Assembly (NCBI GenBank): GCA_036260935.1 | Contig: DATALQ010000022.1 | Coordinates: 1-64,000 of the forward strand | Length of the DNA stretch: 64,000 nt | Direction of reading: 5' to 3' | Origin: JAEYOM01 sp036260935 | Lineage (GTDB): Bacteria > Bacillota > Clostridia > Acetivibrionales > DTU013 | Part shown: piece by piece, positions 58,839 through 64,000 of the stretch | How the letters are laid out: each line of letters opens with the position of its first letter | How positions within the stretch are numbered: the stretch's first letter is position 1 | Notes under the pieces: generated by a model | Databases searched by the model: none | Told to the model about the DNA's origin: nothing | Seen by the model: only the letters and a program-made list of their open reading frames with translations | Translations under genes and position numbers: made by a program

Positions 58839-59783
58839 CTAGCCTGAAAATTCAACCAACAGGTCCTTTTTCCTCTGGTCGAGCTCATTCAGCTTATTGT
58901 GGATATCTTCAATGTCGCTGTCGAGCTTTCCGACGATCCCACCTATCTTACCGTGAAGCTCCGACATCCGGTCGTAGTCGTCGCCTATCCTTCTTCGGAC
59001 GTTCAAGTCGGTAAATATGTTATCGAACCAGAAATCGACCGTCCTTGTTGCAGAATCTATACCATCGATTCCGGTGATACCGGAAAGGCTTATATCCTGC
59101 AGTTCCTTTCCCAGATCCTCCAGCTGTGAATCCAGCCTGTGAAAATCCTCCTCCGCGTCATCTATATGCTGGTACTTGGCCATATGGCTGATAATCCCGC
59201 CCCTTGACCAGGTATCGAAGGTGGCCCAGTTTTCCGCCTTTCTCAGATGCTCCATGGCGCTTCCCGCAGTAGAAAGAGCCTTCCCGGCAGCACTCCTTGC
59301 CTCTTCCGTCTCGACAAGCCGTTTGGCAAGTGCAGCCTGTTCACCCTCAAGTTCCTTGTATTTCAGGGAGACAGCGCTGTCCATGCCAGACCTGACCGCC
59401 GCTTCCCTCTTATTCAATTCTTCTTCGAATACGCCCTTATCCCTTAGCATCTGAGCAATGCGATTTTCCACATCGCCCGCTGTAGCCTTCAGTTCATTCA
59501 GTCTCACACACGCCTTGTCATATTCCAGCTTGGCGGCAAGCATCTCATCCGTTTCCTTATCCAGCTTGTCTTCATACCTCCCGAAATTCTTCAGGATCAG
59601 CGTCCTCAAGGAATCCTTCTGCAATTTTTCCACATCCAGCGATTCAGCCTCGTATTTTTTCAAAAGGCCCTCGACGCTTTCAACGGCAGCATCAATTTTA
59701 CTGCGGACAATCCGGAGCTTATCCTGCAAAACAGGCAGTGAAGCAAGTTGCTTCCTCAGTTCGATCATATCGATATTTTCCAT
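58839..59783 (-). CDS. Coiled-coil protein of unknown function
   Basis: 314 residues, soluble, almost wholly helical with heptad patterns (residues ~5-180: LRIVRSKIDAAVESVEGLLK, LEYDKACVRLNELKATAGDV, LEGEQAALAKRLVETEEARS) and a less regular middle (WATFDTWSRGGIISHMAKYQ HI). A short final coil (DIEDIHNKLNELDQRKKDLL) ends it. No signal peptide or TM. I do not recognise the family; WSRGGIISHMAKYQ looks like the most conserved-seeming element. Confidence 0.7.
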   Translation of the reverse strand: MENIDMIELRKQLASLPVLQDKLRIVRSKIDAAVESVEGLLKKYEAESLDVEKLQKDSLRTLILKNFGRYEDKLDKETDEMLAAKLEYDKACVRLNELKATAGDVENRIAQMLRDKGVFEEELNKREAAVRSGMDSAVSLKYKELEGEQAALAKRLVETEEARSAAGKALSTAGSAMEHLRKAENWATFDTWSRGGIISHMAKYQHIDDAEEDFHRLDSQLEDLGKELQDISLSGITGIDGIDSATRTVDFWFDNIFTDLNVRRRIGDDYDRMSELHGKIGGIVGKLDSDIEDIHNKLNELDQRKKDLLVEFSG

Positions 59784-59953
59784 ATATACGCCTCCTTCAG
59801 ATCAGGCATAGCCTGCTGCATCAATTTACGCTGCGAACCTCCGATATGTCTCCCCAGATATTACCGATATTCTTCGTATATATTAAGCTTCATTGACTGC
59901 AAAATCAAACAATACCAAGGTCGTCAACCTATATTTGTCTAATTTACATAAAC

Positions 59954-59982
59954 TTGACACATGCATCTATACAAGATAGCAT
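59954..59982 (+). promoter_or_regulatory. Promoter of the methyltransferase gene
   Basis: TTGACA (59954-59959), 17-bp spacer, TAGCAT (59977-59982). The leader to the ATG at 60058 is about 70 nt and ends with GGGAGGAAATATC. Confidence 0.6.
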
Positions 59983-60057
59983 TAGAATAGCGAATAATTC
60001 GTATTCGCATATGAGACGAATTAAGATTGCCTATTATAAATTCTGGGAGGAAATATC

Positions 60058-60768
60058 ATGGACTATGAAAAATATACACTTAATGCTGAGAAATATGCAA
60101 AATATCGTACTGAATATGCAAAAGAATTTTTGGATTATTTGTATGGAAATGTTGGTTTAAGTAATAATTCAATCATTGCTGATATTGGTTCAGGTACAGG
60201 GAAATTAAGTAAACAACTACTCTTAAAAGGCAGTCAGGTGTGTTCCGTTGAACCGAATGATGATATGAGAAGGGTTGCAGAAAAAGACTTATCAAAGTTT
60301 ACAAAATTTCTGTCTATAAATGGAACAGCAGAGAGCACAACATTACAAGATTCAAGTGTAGATTTTATAACCGTAGGAACTGCTTTTCATTGGTTTGACA
60401 TGGCACAATTTAAAAAAGAATGCCAAAGGATATTAAGACCTAACGGGAAAGTAATTTTAACTTGGATAAGTAGACCAGTAAATAGGAATATTAATTTTGA
60501 AATTAATTTCAATGGTTTAAGTGGTGGAAAAGAAGAAAACCCTGAATTAATTGCACCTTTTTATAAAAACAATAGTTTTGAAAACAAAATTTTTCAAGAA
60601 ACATCTTCATACACCAAGGAAACCTTTATTGGACGGGCGTTATCAACATTTGATAAATTGACAGATTCAAAATATATTGATGAACTCTCAAGTCTATTTG
60701 ATAATCATAAAGTAGATGAAACAATTTCAATTACCCTTTATACTCGAAGCTTTGTAGGTCAGGTCTGA
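60058..60768 (+). CDS. Class I SAM-dependent methyltransferase
   Basis: 236 residues. SAM-binding motif I is IADIGSGTGKLSKQLL, motif II VCSVEPNDDMRRVAEKDL, motif IV DSSVDFITVGTAFHWFDM and post-motif RILRPNGKVILTWISRP, of the methyltransferase type 11/25 group. The substrate is unknown. Base composition is markedly AT-rich compared with flanking genes, like the acetyltransferase at 797, so it is probably acquired. GGGAGG precedes the ATG; own promoter and terminator. Confidence 0.88.
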   Translation: MDYEKYTLNAEKYAKYRTEYAKEFLDYLYGNVGLSNNSIIADIGSGTGKLSKQLLLKGSQVCSVEPNDDMRRVAEKDLSKFTKFLSINGTAESTTLQDSSVDFITVGTAFHWFDMAQFKKECQRILRPNGKVILTWISRPVNRNINFEINFNGLSGGKEENPELIAPFYKNNSFENKIFQETSSYTKETFIGRALSTFDKLTDSKYIDELSSLFDNHKVDETISITLYTRSFVGQV

Positions 60769-60779
60769 ACAATATATAA

Positions 60780-60812
60780 GGTGCAAATCCGATTATGGAA
60801 AGCACCATTTTT
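60780..60812 (+). terminator. Terminator of the methyltransferase gene
   Basis: GGTGC (60780-60784) pairs with GCACC (60802-60806), followed by ATTTTTGT. Short stem. Confidence 0.5.
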
Positions 60813-60950
60813 GTAGCATAAAACAATAATATTGTCTAACAGAGCTATATATTAAAATCAAGTAAAAACGGAAACCGGGATCGCTGCCCCTTCGTCTAAT
60901 ATTATGACTGCCGGTAACAAATAATATATATTGCAAAAGAGGTTGAAGAC

Positions 60951-62114
60951 ATGAATAACCCCAAAAAATACAAAAGAACTATTGTAATTACTGCAGTTTT
61001 AGCAGCTGCTGTCTGCTTGACGGCCATACTGGCAAATGCGTTTGCCGCGGAGAGAAAGACCCGGGAGCTGCAAGCCCTCAGTCAGCAAGGTCAGGATTCG
61101 AACCGCGGCATCGTCCTGGCCAAGGGAGGATCGGCGCAGGCCGGTGAAAGCACTGCTGCGAATACAACAGAAGCACAGCCTGACGGCCTGGCGACTGACA
61201 AACAGCCGGACAGTACGGCCACGAATATACAACCGGGCAGTCTGGCGGCTGACAAACAGCCGGACAGCACGGCAACGGACCCGCAGCTTTTGCCGGCTGC
61301 AAGTACAGAGCAAAATCAGGATAAGCAAGCCGTCAGAGCTCTTGTCGAGGGGTTCGGCAAAAAACTGAGCATGGTCTCACTGCTGGCGCCAAAGAATATC
61401 GCAGCAAAGAGCATCGAGGAAAACTACGCCGGTTACGTCACTCCCGAACTGCTGCGGAAATGGATGTCCAATCCGCAGAGCGCGCCCGGCCGTATGGTAT
61501 CCAGCCCCTGGCCCGATCACATAGGTATATTGAATGTCGAAGCAGCAGACAACGATCAATATACGGTTTATGGAGAGATATTCGAGGTCACAAGCGCGGA
61601 GCTTGTAAACGGCGGAGCGGCAGCCAAACGCCCGGCAACGATAACAGTACGGAAAACTGACGGCCGCTGGCTGATAAGCGACGTTTCCCTCGGCGAATAC
61701 TCAAAGCGCGGTCCTGTCAAATATGAAAACAAACAGTACGGTTTCGATTTTTACCTGCCTGAAAGCTGGAAGGGGTATAAGGTAGTCGAGGAAAAATGGG
61801 AGGGCAGATTCGGGGAAAACATTATAGAAACCGGTCCGCAGCTTTTGATCCGAAATCCTGCCTGGACAGATAAGGAACCTTATCAGGATATTCCGATCAT
61901 GGTCTTTACTACCGAACAGTGGAATGCGCTGCAAAACGAGAAGTTCTATGTCAGCGCGGCACCGATCGGCCCCAGTGTACTCGGAAGCAATTCCGAATAT
62001 GTTTTTGCGCTTCCTCCGCGTTACAATTACGCCTTCCCGAAAGGCTTCGAGGAAGTCGAGAAAATAATGAGCGGCAGCCCTCTCTGGCCGATCCGATCCG
62101 GTATGAATTGCTGA
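60951..62114 (+). CDS. Membrane-anchored or secreted protein with repeat-bearing linker
   Basis: 387 residues; family not recognised. N-terminal membrane segment (TIVITAVLAAAVCLTAILAN), a Thr/Ala/Gln/Asp-rich linker (~45-125) encoded partly by a 54-bp tandem repeat (ATDKQPDSTATNIQPGSL, then AADKQPDSTATDPQ), and two domains: ~126-245 resembling an NTF2-like or SnoaL-type fold (VRALVEGFGKKLSMVSLLAP; DGRWLISDVSLGEY) and ~255-380 (YGFDFYLPESWKGYKVVEEK) resembling PsbP/DcrB-like extracytoplasmic domains. Expected at the outer face of the membrane. Ribosome binding site AAGAGGTTG. Confidence 0.65.
   Translation: MNNPKKYKRTIVITAVLAAAVCLTAILANAFAAERKTRELQALSQQGQDSNRGIVLAKGGSAQAGESTAANTTEAQPDGLATDKQPDSTATNIQPGSLAADKQPDSTATDPQLLPAASTEQNQDKQAVRALVEGFGKKLSMVSLLAPKNIAAKSIEENYAGYVTPELLRKWMSNPQSAPGRMVSSPWPDHIGILNVEAADNDQYTVYGEIFEVTSAELVNGGAAAKRPATITVRKTDGRWLISDVSLGEYSKRGPVKYENKQYGFDFYLPESWKGYKVVEEKWEGRFGENIIETGPQLLIRNPAWTDKEPYQDIPIMVFTTEQWNALQNEKFYVSAAPIGPSVLGSNSEYVFALPPRYNYAFPKGFEEVEKIMSGSPLWPIRSGMNC
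61188..61280 (+). repeat. 54-bp tandem repeat in coding sequence
   Basis: CTGGCGACTGACAAACAGCC at 61188 recurs as CTGGCGGCTGACAAACAGCC at 61242, a 54-bp period (18 codons), with the second copy incomplete. In frame, so copy number can change without breaking the gene. Confidence 0.75.
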
Positions 62115-62140
62115 TAAATCAAACATGAGGCTCAATTGAA

Positions 62141-62176
62141 AAAAGGAAATCAGGCCTCCGGCCTGGTTTCCTTTTT
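62141..62176 (+). terminator. Bidirectional terminator
   Basis: AAAGGAAATCAGGCC pairs with GGCCTGGTTTCCTTT (one mismatch-type bulge) around TCC, flanked by A-run and T-run. Serves the converging genes at 60951 and 62197. Confidence 0.85.
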
Positions 62177-62196
62177 GCTGCCTTTATTATTTGCTG

Positions 62197-63051
62197 TTAC
62201 GATTTCCTTAGCACAGGTACGCAAACCTCCAGCTTACCCGGATAGTACTGCTCAAGCTGAGGTCCCTCGGCGACCTCGTAATTTGAAGTGGGAAACCACT
62301 CGGAAAAAAGCCGTGTCCACATTTCCTGGATAGTCCTGGAGGTATCCTCGTCTTTTTCGCACTTTTCCTCCACCACCACCCATGTCGCACCGGGTATTTG
62401 TAAAACGTCGTAACCTTCAGGCTTCTTCCCCTCCGGCAGCTTATAGGCTATAGTGTATTTGCGGGAACCATCGCTTTGAAAGTCGTGTGTTACTGCAATG
62501 GGCGGAACGGTAAGATCATATCCGGCATCGCTGCAGATCCTTTTAAAAAAGTCTTGTTTACCAAGCTTCAGCCAGAATTTCGGGACCGCGTCAAAGGCAT
62601 TTTCACCGGTGATGTCCGTAGTAGCTCCAAATACAGTAAACCCCTCACGTTCGACAATTTTGAAATTCATCTCTCTATCACCTTTCAATACTATTTGTAT
62701 TGACAGCGGGCCATAGGACTTCAGTTTGGCTCCCGGCTCGCGCGCAGCCGAAGGAGTTACGCCATGAAACCTCTGGAATGCCTTTGTGAAGGCCTCCGAC
62801 GTTTCGTAACGGTACTTGAACGCGATATCGGTGACCCTGACGTCAGACATCGACAGCTCCTGGGCCGCAAGTGTCAGCCTCCTGTTACGGATATACTCCC
62901 CCACCGAAAAACCTGTAAGCATGCTGAACATTCGCTGGAAATGGTAGGCGGATGAATACGCACACTTTGCGATCTCGTCGTAATCAATGTCCTCAAGTAT
63001 GTTGGCCTCCATATAGTTTATCGCATTCCTCATACATTGCAGCCAGTCCAT
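62197..63051 (-). CDS. AraC family regulator with GyrI-like effector domain
   Basis: 284 residues from ATG 63051 (GGAGGG 6 nt upstream). N-terminal AraC HTH pair (DYDEIAKCAYSSAYHFQRMF and VTDIAFKYRYETSEAFTKAF, then FHGVTPSAAR), C-terminal GyrI-like binding domain (FTVFGATTDITGENAFDAVP, KYTIAYKLPEGKKPEGYDVL, PGATWVVVEEKCE, WFPTSNYEVAEGPQLEQYYP). This is the Rob/BmrR-like architecture that senses small hydrophobic compounds; targets are not evident nearby. Confidence 0.92.
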   Translation of the reverse strand: MDWLQCMRNAINYMEANILEDIDYDEIAKCAYSSAYHFQRMFSMLTGFSVGEYIRNRRLTLAAQELSMSDVRVTDIAFKYRYETSEAFTKAFQRFHGVTPSAAREPGAKLKSYGPLSIQIVLKGDREMNFKIVEREGFTVFGATTDITGENAFDAVPKFWLKLGKQDFFKRICSDAGYDLTVPPIAVTHDFQSDGSRKYTIAYKLPEGKKPEGYDVLQIPGATWVVVEEKCEKDEDTSRTIQEMWTRLFSEWFPTSNYEVAEGPQLEQYYPGKLEVCVPVLRKS

Positions 63052-63211
63052 AACGAACCCTCCTGTCAATAAAGATGATACCACGGTGTATTATTTTCGG
63101 CCTGTCGCGGCCTGCTATAAAATGTCAGTTATAATTCGGCACCTTTCAAATAACTACTAATATCAACGACCGAGAAAGTATATATAAAGAGATCCAAAGG
63201 ATGGTATAACA

Positions 63212-63478
63212 ATGGGTAAAATAGACGATGCAATTAGCAGGATCAGGGCTCTTGAATGTCCGACCGGTGAACTTGAAAACAGGGTCGCTGGTATATTGGA
63301 GGATTACGGTATCACCGACAGGAGCCAGGTTAAGTTCAAAATTGATAATAAGCTTGGCGGCGGTGATGCACAGGCATACCGCGTAAAAATAGCCGGTGAA
63401 GAAGAAACTTTTGTAGTTCTGGCCAAAGCGGGCTATGACGATTATGTCGCCAAAGTGACCGACGCATACCGGATATAG
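63212..63478 (+). CDS. Small hypothetical protein
   Basis: 88 residues, alpha then beta: an N-terminal helix (MGKIDDAISRIRALECPTGE), a second helix with DYGITDRSQ, and strands (QAYRVKIAGEEETFVVLAKA). Acidic and soluble. No family recognised. It has a plausible start (AAAGGATGGTATAACA upstream) and clean codon use. Confidence 0.6.
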   Translation: MGKIDDAISRIRALECPTGELENRVAGILEDYGITDRSQVKFKIDNKLGGGDAQAYRVKIAGEEETFVVLAKAGYDDYVAKVTDAYRI

Positions 63479-63490
63479 GATCGCCCGCTT

Positions 63491-64000
63491 CTACTGATCC
63501 GTACCTGTATCGGAGCGTGCAGTTTTTTCGGAGGATATGTCCGATCCAGCCCCGGAGGCAACTATGTTCTGCGCCCAGTAACCCGTACGCACTACAATTA
63601 CCCCAATAATGCCTTTGATGGCATCGGTGATAAAGCTGACGGGATACAGTATAAAAATGTCGAGCTTGGTAAAGTGAGTAAGCGCATACGCGTACGGTAC
63701 TGCAACAAGCCAGGAATATGCACTGTCGAAAAGGAAGGTAATGAACGTTTTGCCTCCTGAACGGATAGTGAAATAGCAGCAGTGCGCTGTTGCGTTGAAT
63801 GACATGTAAAGTGCGCTGGTCAGCATGAAGTATGTCGCTAGCTTCCGGACTTCATCGGTCGTATTGTAGATGCGCGGAATGACAGTCGCCACGGCCGCAA
63901 GCGTTCCCCCGATAACTATGCAGGTGCATATGCTGAAAAATATCAGCTTCCAGACGTATGCCCTGGCACGCGGTATATCTCCCGCCCCGAGGGCCTGACC
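63491..64000 (-). CDS. MATE family efflux transporter, C-terminal part (5' end outside window)
   Basis: 170 codons are open from the right edge. GQALGAGDIPRARAYVWKLI matches the loop after the sixth or seventh helix of MATE transporters (xGxxxGAxxxxxA), then helices FFSICTCIVIGGTLAAVATV, YFMLTSALYMSFNATAHCCYF, TFLFDSAYSWLVAVPYAYAL and FILYPVSFITDAIKGIIGVI. The C-terminal tail is polar. Proton- or sodium-driven export of cationic compounds is the family role; the start lies to the right of the window. Confidence 0.88.
   Translation of the reverse strand, partial: GQALGAGDIPRARAYVWKLIFFSICTCIVIGGTLAAVATVIPRIYNTTDEVRKLATYFMLTSALYMSFNATAHCCYFTIRSGGKTFITFLFDSAYSWLVAVPYAYALTHFTKLDIFILYPVSFITDAIKGIIGVIVVRTGYWAQNIVASGAGSDISSEKTARSDTGTDQ

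Overview
The window reads as chromosomal DNA of an anaerobic, Gram-positive, probably spore-forming member of the Clostridia. The grounds are an [FeFe]-hydrogenase C-terminus at the left edge, SLH-domain surface proteins, an LtaS-type lipoteichoic acid synthase, a Firmicutes-style tyrosine kinase/PHP phosphatase pair in a Wzx/Wzy polysaccharide locus, DUF1657 and DUF1846 proteins, and strong purine-rich ribosome binding sites. Most genes have mid-range GC. Two patches, at about 0.8-2.0 kb and 60.0-60.8 kb, are clearly AT-richer and look acquired. I saw no tRNA, rRNA, CRISPR array or intact insertion sequence.

Layout. 0-5.3 kb: hydrogenase tail, then a low-GC, partly decayed stretch (GNAT acetyltransferase, a NUDIX remnant with an in-frame stop, other gene scraps) and an SLH surface protein. 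5.4-11.5 kb: housekeeping and envelope genes on the minus strand (DUF1657, D-2-hydroxyacid dehydrogenase, ferritin-like coat-type protein, DUF1846, bacteriohemerythrin, a lipoprotein, an L,D-transpeptidase) and a plus-strand Smr-like gene with a consensus promoter. 11.5-14.2 kb: a cell-division operon of coiled-coil protein, ftsE and ftsX. 14.4-18.2 kb: a TetR-ABC exporter operon whose promoter carries three palindromic operators.

18.2-40.3 kb is a minus-strand exopolysaccharide operon of about 22 kb. It begins with an acyl carrier protein, a PP-loop amidotransferase, a hexapeptide acetyltransferase, a secreted SGNH-like protein, an acyl-AMP ligase and asparagine synthase. Then comes a 234-bp gap that can fold into a multibranched RNA, followed by the tyrosine kinase, PHP phosphatase, priming glycosyltransferase, chain-length protein, polymerase, acetyltransferase, flippase, pyruvyltransferase, an iron-sulfur protein, glycosyltransferases, the split Alg14/Alg13-type pair, VanZ and UDP-glucose dehydrogenase. 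It closes at a clear terminator. The leading ligase/carrier/amidotransferase module recalls the one in proteobacterial exosortase-A polysaccharide loci, but no exosortase is visible.

40.4-50.1 kb: LTA synthase, an Old-Yellow-Enzyme reductase, a large serine hydrolase, an SLH-anchored amidase and a secreted protein with 14 RCC1 repeats. 50.3-55.4 kb: a polar amino acid ABC transporter and, divergently, a cupin-HTH regulator with an acyl-CoA synthetase. 55.4-64 kb: CPBP protease, an alpha/alpha-toroid protein, GyrI-like, WYL and AraC regulators, a coiled-coil protein, an acquired methyltransferase and the C-terminal part of a MATE transporter that runs off the right edge.

The most interesting items are the structured RNA candidate inside the exopolysaccharide operon, the ligase-carrier-amidotransferase module at the operon head, the triple operator of the TetR operon, and the FtsEX operon whose extracellular partner has no recognisable hydrolase domain. 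All family assignments come from reading motifs; no database search was run.
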